Source of the DNA: Limnohabitans sp. Hippo3
GTDB lineage: Bacteria > Pseudomonadota > Gammaproteobacteria > Burkholderiales > Burkholderiaceae_C
Direction of reading: 5' to 3'
NCBI RefSeq assembly: GCF_003063665.1
Contig: NZ_NESF01000001.1
Coordinates: 558,001-622,000, forward strand
DNA: 64,000 nucleotides
Within the stretch, counting starts at the first letter, position 1, and each line of letters opens with the position of its first letter. Positions 10,773 through 18,574 of the stretch are shown here, piece by piece. The position numbers were made by a program, and so were the translations under genes. The notes beneath the pieces are model-generated. The model did no database searches and was not told the DNA's origin. It saw nothing but the letters and a program-made list of their open reading frames with translations.

Positions 10773-11186
10773 TCAGCCCTGGGATTCAACCACCTCCGCC
10801 ACCGTCCTAAACGCATCGATGGCCGTGGGGAAGCCGCAATACACGGTGGCGTGCAGCATCACTTCGCGCAACTCTTCCGGGGTGGCACCGTTGTTGAGTG
10901 CGCCGCGCACATGGCCCTTGAGTTCATGCTGTTTGCCCAACGCAGTCAGCATGGCCACTGTGACCAGGCTGCGGGTTTTCAAGTCCAGACCGGGGCGCTG
11001 CCAGACGTTGCCCCAAGCGTTGCGCGTGATGAACTCCTGCATGGGCTGGGTGTAATCGGTGGCGTTGCCAAAGGCGCGGTCCACAAATTCAGCGCCCATG
11101 ACTTGGGTGCGGGTGATGAGGCCAGCCTGGAAGGCAGCGTCATCGGCGTGGGCGTCGCGGGCTTGCTCAATGGGTGTTTTGGACAT
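10773..11186 (-). CDS. Carboxymuconolactone decarboxylase-family protein (PcaC-like)
   Basis: A 137-residue alpha-helical CMD-fold protein resembling 4-carboxymuconolactone decarboxylase. It has RSLVTVAMLTALGKQHELKG followed by HVRGALNNGATPEELREVML, the two conserved PcaC blocks. The AhpD-type CxxC is absent, which favours the decarboxylase-like subfamily over peroxidase. Start ATG at 11184-11186 is preceded by AGGAG. The nearby CoA-transferase could fit a beta-ketoadipate branch, but no other pca gene is present, so the role is uncertain. Confidence 0.75.
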   Translation of the reverse strand: MSKTPIEQARDAHADDAAFQAGLITRTQVMGAEFVDRAFGNATDYTQPMQEFITRNAWGNVWQRPGLDLKTRSLVTVAMLTALGKQHELKGHVRGALNNGATPEELREVMLHATVYCGFPTAIDAFRTVAEVVESQG

Positions 11187-11259
11187 GACAGGCTCCTGAA
11201 AAGTTCGTCAGCATAATCGGTCATGTGGCTGAGTCCAAGACAGCCAAAGCCGATAAGAC

Positions 11260-11287
11260 ATGGATACCCGCATTCGCGGGCATGACA
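11260..11287. repeat. REP-like hairpin, GGAT-CCCG...CGGG-ATGAC family, copy 1
   Basis: GGATACCCGC-ATTC-GCGGGCATGAC, a hairpin with one stem mismatch, lies just upstream of the peroxidase-like gene. Read through, it would encode the familiar spurious peptide WIPAFAGMT, so it is not part of the protein. Three further loci in the window carry the same unit. Confidence 0.75.
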
Positions 11288-11302
11288 ACAAAAAGGAAAG
11301 CC

Positions 11303-11899
11303 ATGAGCACACGCTACCCAACCCCCGAAATCAATGACCTGCCTGAAGACATCAAAGCCAAAGTGCTGGAAATTCAAGAAAAAGCCGGTTTTGTACCCAA
11401 TGTGTTTTTGGCCTTTGCCCGTCGCCCAGCCGAATGGCGGGCGTTTTTTGCGTACCACGATGCGCTGATGGTGCCCGAATCGGTCGGGCGCGAAAGCGGC
11501 CTGACCAAAGGTGAGCGCGAGATGATCGTGACCACCACCAGCGCCGCCAACAACTGCCTGTATTGCGTGGTAGCGCATGGCGCGATCTTGCGGATTTACG
11601 AGAAAAAGCCTTTGGTGGCCGACCAGGTGGCCATCAACTACCGCAAGGCCGACATCAGCCCACGCCAACGCGCCATGCTGGACTTCGCCATGAAGGTTTG
11701 CCACCACTCCGACGAGGTCGAAGAAGCCGATTTTGCCGCTCTGCACGCCTACGGTTTCAACGACGAGGACATCTGGGACATCGCGGCCATCACCGCCTTC
11801 TTTGGCCTGAGTAACCGCATGGCCAGCTTCAGCGGCATGATGCCCAACCCGGAGTTCTACCTGATGGGCCGCGCGCCCAAGGCCAAGCCGACGGCCTGA
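11303..11899 (+). CDS. Peroxidase-related (AhpD-like) CMD-fold protein
   Basis: A 198-residue protein. The active-site motif NNCLYCVVAHG places C85, C88 and H92 as in alkylhydroperoxidase AhpD and the uncharacterised peroxidase-related family. It probably acts as a thiol peroxidase or thiol-disulfide protein in the cytoplasm. Start ATG 11303 is chosen because AGGAAAG precedes it; upstream in-frame codons come from a repeat element. It stands alone between repeat elements. Confidence 0.8.
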   Translation: MSTRYPTPEINDLPEDIKAKVLEIQEKAGFVPNVFLAFARRPAEWRAFFAYHDALMVPESVGRESGLTKGEREMIVTTTSAANNCLYCVVAHGAILRIYEKKPLVADQVAINYRKADISPRQRAMLDFAMKVCHHSDEVEEADFAALHAYGFNDEDIWDIAAITAFFGLSNRMASFSGMMPNPEFYLMGRAPKAKPTA

Positions 11900-11910
11900 G
11901 TGCTGGCCTG

Positions 11911-12055
11911 AACACCTGACTTGATCGGGGGACGTGCCTTCGACTGCCGTGGATGCCCGCATGCCCGGGCATGACAGACACGCGAACTCGTCACACCCGA
12001 CCCGATAGGGTGTCCATGCCTTCGATGACGAATGGGTGCCAGGTCAGGCCGGGTT
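11911..12055. repeat. REP-like composite, GGAT-CCCG family, copy 2
   Basis: It contains ATGCCCG-CATGC-CGGGCAT (within 11951-11975) and a partner hairpin ACACCC...GGGTGT (about 11992-12013), flanked by degenerate pieces (TTGATCGGGGG, and the GGTGCCAGGTCAGG end). This is the same paired-hairpin design as at 21.8 and 41.7 kb. It lies between the convergent peroxidase-like and TetR genes and overlaps the TetR 3' end. Confidence 0.65.
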
Positions 12056-12745
12056 GGTGGGAGACTGGCGGGCCAGCAGGGACCAGGCCATTTGCACCAG
12101 GGCCTCCTCAAAGGCCGGGCTGCCCAGCAAGGGCGACTTTTCCAGGCTGGCGCTGCGCAGCGTGCCGATGACCGAACGGGTCAGTACGAACAGCTGCGCC
12201 GGGCTGGGTGTTTGCAGCGCGGGGTGGCCGATGCGTTCAAAAAAGATGGCCAGGCGGTCGGCGACCTGGCGCACGGCGCTGGCGGTTTCATCGGGTTTTT
12301 CCAGTGTCCAGCACAGGCGGATCAGGCTTTGGCTCAGGCCCTTCCCGGTGGCAAAACCGCGCACCAGGATACGAATGGCCTGGCACAGCAGCTCGCGCCC
12401 GTCGAGCTCGCGCACGTTGGGCAGAGTTTCCAGCTCGCTCAGGTAGCGCCCCAGCTCTTGCAACACCATCTCTTGCCCGCGTGTGGCCATGGCCCGCACC
12501 AGCACCTCTTTGCTCGGAAAGTACTGGTAGAGCGTGCCAATCGAAAACCCAGCAGCAGCCGCGACCTTGTTGGTGGTCAAACCACCCTCGCCTTCCTTAT
12601 CCAAAATCTGAGCAGCGGCCTTGAACAGGGTCTGCATGGTCTGCTGCGCCCGGGCCTGCGAAGGCTGGCGACGCAGGCTGAGTTCGGCCTGGGGGTTGGC
12701 CTGGGGCTTGGTGGCGGGTTTTGCAGCGGGTTTGGGGGCGGGCAT
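12044..12745 (-). CDS. TetR-family transcriptional regulator
   Basis: A 233-residue regulator. After a Pro/Ala/Lys-rich tail (1-25), the TetR DNA-binding domain is clear: ARAQQTMQTLFKAAAQILDK, then TTNKVAAAAGFSIGTLYQYF with the recognition helix. The C-terminal ligand/dimer domain is all-helical. ATG 12745 is preferred; an in-frame ATG at 12787 is possible. It is divergent from a PF10118-type hydrolase with a 10-bp inverted repeat in the spacer, so autoregulation and control of that gene are likely. The ligand may be a hydrophobic acyl compound, by analogy with regulators beside lipid enzymes; this is inference. Confidence 0.85.
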   Translation of the reverse strand: MPAPKPAAKPATKPQANPQAELSLRRQPSQARAQQTMQTLFKAAAQILDKEGEGGLTTNKVAAAAGFSIGTLYQYFPSKEVLVRAMATRGQEMVLQELGRYLSELETLPNVRELDGRELLCQAIRILVRGFATGKGLSQSLIRLCWTLEKPDETASAVRQVADRLAIFFERIGHPALQTPSPAQLFVLTRSVIGTLRSASLEKSPLLGSPAFEEALVQMAWSLLARQSPTNPA

Positions 12746-12762
12746 GAAAAGGCCTTTGTCAA

Positions 12763-12819
12763 AATGTGAGCAGATAGCGAGTTGCAAGGTCTTTGCAAAA
12801 CCTGAACAATGCTCACATT
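12763..12819. promoter_or_regulatory. Inverted repeat in the TetR/hydrolase spacer (candidate operators)
   Basis: AATGTGAGCA (12763-12772) and TGCTCACATT (12810-12819) are perfect inverted copies 37 bp apart, one near each start codon. TetR operators are usually compact, so these could be two separate half-sites or two binding sites. Confidence 0.5.
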
Positions 12820-12846
12820 CTGACCCATATCACCATGAGACATGCC

Positions 12847-13743
12847 ATGAGCACCCACCCCGCCGCCCCGACCGAGTTGACCGTGCGCCGCCTGAGCGTG
12901 GACCTGAGCCAGGGTTTCTCTCGTCACTGGAACGGCGGCGATGCGTTTTTGACGGCTTATGCCAACGCCTTGTCCATGAGCTTTCCGGTGGGTGAGCAGT
13001 CCTTCATCGATGCGGTCAAGGCGGGGGCCAAGCAGCTGCCCGACACCCCGGAAAACGCCGAGCTCAAGCAAATCGCCAAGGGCTTTGTTGGGCAAGAGGC
13101 CACCCACCGCCACCTGCATGCCCTGTACAACGCCCACCTGGAAAAACAAGGCTTGGTCAACCACTGGGGGCCACGCGCCGAGCAGCGCCTGAAAAAAGGC
13201 CGCGAAGAATTTTTCAGCAAGAGCGACAAGGGCTATCTGCACGAGCTGGCGATCACTGCCGCTTTTGAGCACTACACCTCCATCTTTGGTGACCTGACGC
13301 TGGAGCGCATCGACCAGCCGGGCGACTGGTTCGCCGGGGCCGAAGAACCCCTCAAAACCCTGTGGCGCTGGCACGCTGCCGAAGAGTCCGAGCACAAATG
13401 CGTAGCCTTTGACTTGTACCAGCGATTGGGCGGTAACCACCAGTGGCGCATGCGCTGGTTCTGGTACGTCACCGTGCAGTTCAGCACCGATGTCTTCCGC
13501 CAGACCGTCAACAACCTCTGGCACGACAAGACGCTGTTCAAGCCTTCGACATGGTGGTCAGCGGGCAAGTTTTTGTTCGGTCGCCGCGGCATGGTCTGGC
13601 GCGTGGCCAAGCCCATCTGGGCCTACACCCGACGCGACTTTCACCCCATACAAGTGGGCAGCCCCACCCTGTCGCAAGACTGGCTGCAAAACCACGCCGA
13701 CCAGTGGCGTGCGGTGGGCGTACCCGCCACATCGGCCACTTAA
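12847..13743 (+). CDS. Metal-dependent hydrolase (PF10118-type)
   Basis: A 299-residue protein resembling the predicted metal-dependent hydrolase family PF10118. Conserved His/Glu-rich helices that could hold a di-metal centre are visible: VGQEATHRHLHALYN, AAFEHYTSIFGD and WRWHAAEESEHKCVAFD. The layout is reminiscent of ferritin-like di-iron proteins. A C-terminal aromatic stretch (WRMRWFWYVTVQFSTD) may be membrane-associating. ATG 12847 has a weak GAGA site; ATG 12835 is an alternative. The substrate is not established for this family. Divergent TetR regulation suggests inducible expression. Confidence 0.7.
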   Translation: MSTHPAAPTELTVRRLSVDLSQGFSRHWNGGDAFLTAYANALSMSFPVGEQSFIDAVKAGAKQLPDTPENAELKQIAKGFVGQEATHRHLHALYNAHLEKQGLVNHWGPRAEQRLKKGREEFFSKSDKGYLHELAITAAFEHYTSIFGDLTLERIDQPGDWFAGAEEPLKTLWRWHAAEESEHKCVAFDLYQRLGGNHQWRMRWFWYVTVQFSTDVFRQTVNNLWHDKTLFKPSTWWSAGKFLFGRRGMVWRVAKPIWAYTRRDFHPIQVGSPTLSQDWLQNHADQWRAVGVPATSAT

Positions 13744-13747
13744 GGGA

Positions 13748-13775
13748 TTCGCGCACAAGGGTGCGCTCCCACGAA
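13748..13775. repeat. GCG...CGCTCCCAC hairpin repeat, copy 1
   Basis: ATTC-GCGCAC-AAGG-GTGCGC-TCCCACGAAA, a 6-bp hairpin followed by TCCCAC. It matches the element at 35718-35745 in layout. It sits between convergent genes, typical for REP-class repeats, and may also help end transcription. Confidence 0.55.
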
Positions 13776-13784
13776 AAACGGCGC

Positions 13785-14207
13785 TCAGTTGCTGACCAAA
13801 GCCCGCACCCAGTCGGGCATGGTCACGGCTTTTTGTTGGGGAAAGTCCACCCAGATCGTGGTCGCCCCCCCTGCGGCAAATACCACGCCCGGCTGGTCGG
13901 TGCGCTCCAGCGTGCACCAGCTCTCAAAGGTCGTGCGGCCCGGATCGCTCACAAACATTTTGGCCAGGATATTGCCCGGGTATTCAAACTGTTTGTAGAA
14001 GTTGCAAAAGGCATTGACGATCACCGGCCCCTCGCCTTGCGGATTCAGCACAAAGCCGATCTTGTCGAACCAGTCGATGCGGGTGGTCTCCAGATAGCGG
14101 AAGTACACCGTGTTGTTGACATGGCCCATGGCGTCCATGTCGCCCCAGCGGATGGGGATGACCAACTCGTGCACCAGTTTCTTGCGCTCGGGCAGCTCCA
14201 GCTTCAT
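13785..14207 (-). CDS. Hotdog-fold acyl-CoA thioesterase (4HBT/YbgC-like)
   Basis: A 140-residue single hotdog domain. The 4HBT-type motif RWGDMDAMGHVNNTVYFRYL (about residues 20-39) contains the acidic catalytic candidates D23/D25 and G28-H29. ATG 14207 is used because the in-frame upstream ATG lies inside the preceding SDR gene. It lies 10 nt downstream of the SDR stop on the same strand, so the two are likely one transcript handling acyl-CoA intermediates. The substrate is unknown. Confidence 0.85.
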   Translation of the reverse strand: MKLELPERKKLVHELVIPIRWGDMDAMGHVNNTVYFRYLETTRIDWFDKIGFVLNPQGEGPVIVNAFCNFYKQFEYPGNILAKMFVSDPGRTTFESWCTLERTDQPGVVFAAGGATTIWVDFPQQKAVTMPDWVRALVSN

Positions 14208-14217
14208 GGTTTGCCCC

Positions 14218-15000
14218 TCACACCGCAAAGCCGTCGTCGGCCGAGACCACCGCGCCATTGATGAAATGGCTCTGGTCGCTGGCCAGCAGCATCAGCAAGG
14301 CGTCCAGATCTTGCGGCTGGCCCACGCGCTTGCGTGGCAGCATGCTGATGAGTTTTTGGCCCTGCTCGGTCTGCCAGTGGTGGTGGTTGATCTCGGTGTC
14401 GATGTAGCCTGGGCAGATCGCGTTCACATTGATGCCAAAACGGCCCCACTCCACCGCAAAGGCCTTGGTCATCTGCACCACGGCCGCCTTGCTCATGCAA
14501 TACACCCCGATTTGCGGCAAGACCTTGAGGCCCGCCATCGACGCGATGTTGATGATGCGCCCGCCCGTGAAGCTGCCCGGCGCTGCGCCTTTGGCCCGGG
14601 CCAGCATGCGCTTGCCCACCTCTTGCGCCACAAAAAACGCACCGCGCACATTGGTGTTCATGATGAAGTCATAGTCTTCTTCGGTCACGTCCTGGATGCG
14701 CTGGGTGGTGCTCACGCCCGAGTTGTTCACCAAAATGTCGATGCTGCCCATCTCGGTTTCAGCGTGCGCCACAGCCGCGGCGATGCTGTGGCGGTCGGTC
14801 ACGTCCATCTCGACCACATGCGCGTCGCCGCCCGCCGCCTCGATCTCGGCCCGCAGGTCCTTAAGTTTTTCCATGCGGCGGCTGGCCAGCACCACGCCAG
14901 CCCCGGCCGCGGCCAGGGTTTTGGCAAATTGCGCACCCAGGCCACCCGAAGCGCCCGTCACCAGGGCCACGCGGCCCGACAAATCGATTTCATAAGCCAT
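14218..15000 (-). CDS. Short-chain dehydrogenase/reductase
   Basis: A 260-residue classical SDR. It has the NAD(P)-binding TGASGGLG (residues 15-22), the NNSG motif and the catalytic Y167-x3-K171 (YCMSK). Aspartate in EMDVTD, and no clear basic pair after the glycine motif, give no firm cofactor call. ATG 15000 has an AAGGA site; longer upstream reading is unsupported. It is co-oriented with the thioesterase. Likely acts on 3-hydroxyacyl-CoA or a similar alcohol; ETF-QO next door points to acyl-CoA oxidation, though only by context. Confidence 0.85.
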   Translation of the reverse strand: MAYEIDLSGRVALVTGASGGLGAQFAKTLAAAGAGVVLASRRMEKLKDLRAEIEAAGGDAHVVEMDVTDRHSIAAAVAHAETEMGSIDILVNNSGVSTTQRIQDVTEEDYDFIMNTNVRGAFFVAQEVGKRMLARAKGAAPGSFTGGRIINIASMAGLKVLPQIGVYCMSKAAVVQMTKAFAVEWGRFGINVNAICPGYIDTEINHHHWQTEQGQKLISMLPRKRVGQPQDLDALLMLLASDQSHFINGAVVSADDGFAV

Positions 15001-15152
15001 GACAAATCCTTCTAGGGGTTTCGCGTCCGTTGCTTGCAACGGCTGACGCCATTGTGCGGGGGAACGACCCTCAAGATGCATAAAATGAGTCACGCGCCCG
15101 ACAAGCCCTGCGCCCGGGCACCGCATCCGCAACTATCCTCAAAGAGACTTTC

Positions 15153-16844
15153 ATGAGCCCCGAAGAAATCCTCAGCACCTACGGCCCTCGCGAATCCATG
15201 CCCTACGACGTGGTCGTGGTCGGTGGCGGCCCCGCTGGCCTGTCCACGGCCATTCGCCTGAAACAACTGGCCGCTGAAAAAGGCACCGACGTGTCGGTGG
15301 TGGTGCTGGAAAAGGGCGGCGAGCCCGGTGCACACATCCTGAGCGGCGCCATCATGGACCCCAAGGCCCTGACCGAACTCTTTCCTGACTGGAAAGAACG
15401 CGGCGCCCCCCTCAACCAGCCCGTGACCGACGACGCCTGGAGCTTCCTGAGCGAGACCGGCGCCACCCGCACCCCCGGCATCTTCCTGCCCGAGTGCGCA
15501 CAAAACCACGGTAACTACATCATCAGCCTCTCCAACTTCACCCGCTGGCTGGCCCAGCAGGCCGAGAATTTGGGTGTCGAAATCTTCCCCGGCTTCACCG
15601 CCGCCGAAGTGCTCTACAACGAGGACGGCTCGGTCAAAGGCGTGGCCACCGGCAATCTGGGCATTGGCAAAGACGGCGAGCCGACCGAGAATTTCCAGCT
15701 CGGCATGGAGTTGCACGGCAAATACACCGTGTTCGCCGAAGGCGCACGCGGCCATCTGGGCAAGCAGTTGATCGCCAAATACAAGTTGGACGAAGGCCGC
15801 GACCCGCAGACCTATGGCATCGGCATCAAGGAAGTCTGGGAGATTGACCCCTCACGCCACACCCCCGGTTTTGTGATGCACACCGCCGGCTGGCCCATGA
15901 ACAACGACACCTACGGCGGCGCGTTCATGTACCACATGGAAGACAACAAGATCGCCATCGGCTATGTGGTCGGTCTGGACTACGCCAACCCCTGGCTCAG
16001 CCCCTTTGAAGAGTTCCAGCGCTGGAAAACCCACAACAACATCAAGTGGTACTTCACCAACGACCAAGGCGAAGTCAACGCCAAGCGTATTGGCTACGGT
16101 GCACGCGCTATCACCGCAGGCGGCCTGATGAGCCTGCCCAAGACCGTGTTCCCGGGCGGCGCACTGGTGGGTTGCGACGCCGGTTATCTGAACGTCAGCC
16201 GCATCAAGGGCAGCCACGCCGCCATCAAGACCGGCATGCTGGCCGCCGAAGCGGCTTATGACGCCATCGTGGCAGGCCGCGAGCACGACGAGCTGAGCGC
16301 CTACCCCGAGGCCTTCGAGGCCAGCTGGCTCTACACCGAGCTGAACAAGTCGCGCAACTTCAAGAGCTGGTTCAAGAAGGGCCTGACGGTCGCCACGCTC
16401 ATGAACGGCTTCGAGCAGTTTGTGCTGCGTGGCCACATTCCCTGGACGCTGCGCCGCGACAAGGCCGACCACACGTACCTGAAGCCTGCCGCCGAGTGCG
16501 AACAAATCGTCTACCCCAAGCCCGATGGCAAGCTGACTTTTGACCGTTTGAGCAGCGTCTTCATCAGCAACACCAACCACGAGGAAAACCAGCCGGCCCA
16601 CCTGACGCTGAAAGACGCGTCTGTGCCCGTGGCCATCAACCTCGCCAAATACGCAGGTCCCGAGTCGCGCTACTGTCCGGCCGGTGTGTACGAATTTGTC
16701 AAGAACGAAGACAACAGCGACCGCCTGCAGATCAACGCGCAAAACTGCGTCCACTGCAAGACCTGCGACATCAAGGACCCGACGCAAAACATCGTCTGGG
16801 TCACGCCCGAAGGCGGTGGTGGACCGAACTACACAGGCATGTAA
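15153..16844 (+). CDS. Electron transfer flavoprotein-ubiquinone oxidoreductase
   Basis: A 563-residue membrane-associated flavo-iron-sulfur enzyme that passes electrons from ETF (acyl-CoA, dimethylglycine and similar dehydrogenases) to ubiquinone. It shows an N-terminal FAD motif VVVVGGGPAGLSTAIRL, LEKGGEPGAHILSG, and a C-terminal [4Fe-4S] site with C508 (RYCPAG) and C532/C535/C538 (NCVHCKTCDIKDP). The length matches ETF-QO. It is transcribed alone, divergent from the SDR/thioesterase pair, and ends in a clear terminator. The etfAB genes are not in the window. Confidence 0.96.
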   Translation: MSPEEILSTYGPRESMPYDVVVVGGGPAGLSTAIRLKQLAAEKGTDVSVVVLEKGGEPGAHILSGAIMDPKALTELFPDWKERGAPLNQPVTDDAWSFLSETGATRTPGIFLPECAQNHGNYIISLSNFTRWLAQQAENLGVEIFPGFTAAEVLYNEDGSVKGVATGNLGIGKDGEPTENFQLGMELHGKYTVFAEGARGHLGKQLIAKYKLDEGRDPQTYGIGIKEVWEIDPSRHTPGFVMHTAGWPMNNDTYGGAFMYHMEDNKIAIGYVVGLDYANPWLSPFEEFQRWKTHNNIKWYFTNDQGEVNAKRIGYGARAITAGGLMSLPKTVFPGGALVGCDAGYLNVSRIKGSHAAIKTGMLAAEAAYDAIVAGREHDELSAYPEAFEASWLYTELNKSRNFKSWFKKGLTVATLMNGFEQFVLRGHIPWTLRRDKADHTYLKPAAECEQIVYPKPDGKLTFDRLSSVFISNTNHEENQPAHLTLKDASVPVAINLAKYAGPESRYCPAGVYEFVKNEDNSDRLQINAQNCVHCKTCDIKDPTQNIVWVTPEGGGGPNYTGM

Positions 16845-16863
16845 GTCCTGTGCATTCACTTTG

Positions 16864-16889
16864 AGAGGCCCTGCAGGGCCTCTTTTTTT
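16864..16889 (+). terminator. Terminator after ETF-QO
   Basis: An 8-bp perfect stem AGAGGCCC / GGGCCTCT with a TGCA loop, followed by six T after a short stretch. Confidence 0.9.
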
Positions 16890-16975
16890 GCAAGGCGACC
16901 ACAGCGTCACCAAGGCATCAGCACCCCCGCGAAAACCCGTAGTCGAACCGCTCTGCGGGCACCCCATAATCAAAC

Positions 16976-16986
16976 TTGTATGACAA
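16976..16986. promoter_or_regulatory. TTGT-ATG-ACAA palindrome upstream of dctP (candidate GntR/FadR-type operator)
   Basis: An 11-bp palindrome 47 bp upstream of the dctP start. The TTGT-N3-ACAA spacing fits operators of the GntR/FadR class that often control TRAP transporters. No gntR gene is adjacent, so the regulator would be elsewhere. Confidence 0.4.
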
Positions 16987-17033
16987 ATTGATCCCCAATT
17001 CGTCATCGTCCATTGATCCACGAGGAGCTACGA

Positions 17034-18005
17034 ATGAAATTGAGCAAACTGATGTTGGGCCTGAGCTTGGCCATCGGCATCGTATCCACGGCCTCTGCGC
17101 AAATCACCATGCGCAACAGCATTTCGGTCGCCCAGAACTCCCACCAAGGCGAAGCCATCGACACGCTGGCCAGAGAAGTGGAAAAGCGGACCAACGGTCG
17201 CATCAAGATCCAGAACTTCTACTCGGGTTCTTTGGGCGGTGAGCGCGAGTCGATCGAATCGGTCCAGCTGGGTACCCAGGAATTGGCCACCACCTCCACC
17301 GGTCCCGTCCCCAACTTCGTGCCTGAGGCCCGCATTTTGGACGTGCCTTTCTTGTTCCGTGACAAAGCGCATGCACGCGCCGTGCTCGACGGCCCCATTG
17401 GCCAGGAACTGCTGACCAAATTCGAGTCCAAAGGCTTCAAGGCTTTGGCCTGGGGTGAAAACGGCGTGCGTCACATGACCAACAGCAAGCGCGCCGTCAA
17501 CGAGCCCGGTGACCTGAAGGGTCTGAAAATGCGCACCATGGAAAACCCTGTCCACGTCGCGGCATACAAGAGCCTGGGCATTGTGACCACGCCGATGGCT
17601 TTCCCCGAAGTGTTCACCGCCTTGCAGCAAGGCACCGTGGACGGCCAGGAAAACCCTCTGTCCGTGATCATGGCGGCCAACTTTGACCAGGTCCAAAAAC
17701 ACCTGACATTGACTGGCCACGTCTACTCACCCGTCGTGATCCTGATGAACAAGGGCAGTTTTGACAAGCTCAGCGCCGCTGACAAGCAAATCTTCCTCGA
17801 TGCGGCCAAAGAGGCCGTCAAGGTCAACCGCGCCCGCGTCGACAAGGACGATGCCAATGGCGTGGCCGAGTTGCGCAAGAAGGGCATGACCATCATTGAA
17901 AACGTGGACAAGTCCAAATTCGTGGCCACCATGGGTCCAGCCATGGCCGAGTTTGAAAAGCAGTTCGGCAAAGCCAACCTGGACCGCATCCGCAACTTCA
18001 AGTGA
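17034..18005 (+). CDS. TRAP transporter solute-binding protein (DctP family)
   Basis: A 323-residue periplasmic binding protein. The signal peptide is about residues 1-22 (ends VSTASAQ). DctP markers include NFYSGSLGGERESIESVQLG, GLKMRTMENPVH (carboxylate-binding arginine region) and FTALQQGTVDGQENP. ATG 17034 has a strong GAGGAG site. It is followed after 16 nt by a terminator hairpin, then by the two membrane subunits. The family takes up C4-dicarboxylates, sugar acids and similar organic acids; the specific ligand is not readable. Confidence 0.92.
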   Translation: MKLSKLMLGLSLAIGIVSTASAQITMRNSISVAQNSHQGEAIDTLAREVEKRTNGRIKIQNFYSGSLGGERESIESVQLGTQELATTSTGPVPNFVPEARILDVPFLFRDKAHARAVLDGPIGQELLTKFESKGFKALAWGENGVRHMTNSKRAVNEPGDLKGLKMRTMENPVHVAAYKSLGIVTTPMAFPEVFTALQQGTVDGQENPLSVIMAANFDQVQKHLTLTGHVYSPVVILMNKGSFDKLSAADKQIFLDAAKEAVKVNRARVDKDDANGVAELRKKGMTIIENVDKSKFVATMGPAMAEFEKQFGKANLDRIRNFK

Positions 18006-18021
18006 TTTAGCGCTTGTTCAA

Positions 18022-18056
18022 AACGCCCGCCAATGCAGAATTGGCGGGCGTTTTTT
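18022..18056 (+). terminator. Intra-operon terminator between dctP and dctQ
   Basis: A perfect 12-bp stem AACGCCCGCCAA / TTGGCGGGCGTT with a 7-nt loop, followed by TTTTGATTTT. It sits between the binding protein and the permease genes, so partial read-through would make much more binding protein than permease. Confidence 0.85.
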
Positions 18057-18079
18057 GATTTTGTCGAGAAGGAAGTTTT

Positions 18080-18574
18080 ATGCGTTCGCTCTATTTGAGT
18101 GTGGAAAAGTGGACCACCGCTTTTTCCATGCTCGTGGCCTGTTTGATGCTGGCTGTCGCAGCTTGCCTGGGCATGCTGCAAATTTTCACCCGTTTCGTGC
18201 TGGAAACCCCCATTGAATGGACCGAGGTCATCATCCGCTTCAGCCTCATCTGGATGGTGTTCATGGGCATCCCCATGGCCTTTCGTCAAGGCGCCATGGT
18301 CAGCGTGGACGTGCTCTACCGCTGGAGCGGCCCGCGCATGAAGAAATTTCTCGACACTGTGGTGGCATTGGCTGCACTGGCTTTGGTGTGCGTCATCATT
18401 TGGTGGGGCTGGGACTACGCCAACCGGGGCAAGGTCCAGTCCATGATCGGGCTTGAAGACGTGTCCATGTTCTGGGCGTACATGGCGCTGCCCGTCGGCG
18501 CGGCTTTCAGCGTCATCAGCATCATTGGCAATTGGCTGGATCCCCAGCGTTTGGAACTGGAGACCGCACAATGA
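18080..18574 (+). CDS. TRAP transporter small permease (DctQ family)
   Basis: A 164-residue inner-membrane protein with four predicted helices (starting about 14-37, 50-68, 92-110 and 132-155). The family motif ETPIEWTEVIIRFSLIWMVF includes the conserved TEE/TEV region. It forms the complex with DctM. Its stop overlaps the dctM start by 4 nt (ATGA). An AGGAAG site precedes ATG 18080. Confidence 0.92.
   Translation: MRSLYLSVEKWTTAFSMLVACLMLAVAACLGMLQIFTRFVLETPIEWTEVIIRFSLIWMVFMGIPMAFRQGAMVSVDVLYRWSGPRMKKFLDTVVALAALALVCVIIWWGWDYANRGKVQSMIGLEDVSMFWAYMALPVGAAFSVISIIGNWLDPQRLELETAQ

Noticed and set aside
11225-11302. N-terminal extension of the peroxidase-like protein containing WIPAFAGMT
   Set aside because: This peptide is the translation of a REP-like repeat; the real start at 11303 has an AGGAAAG site.
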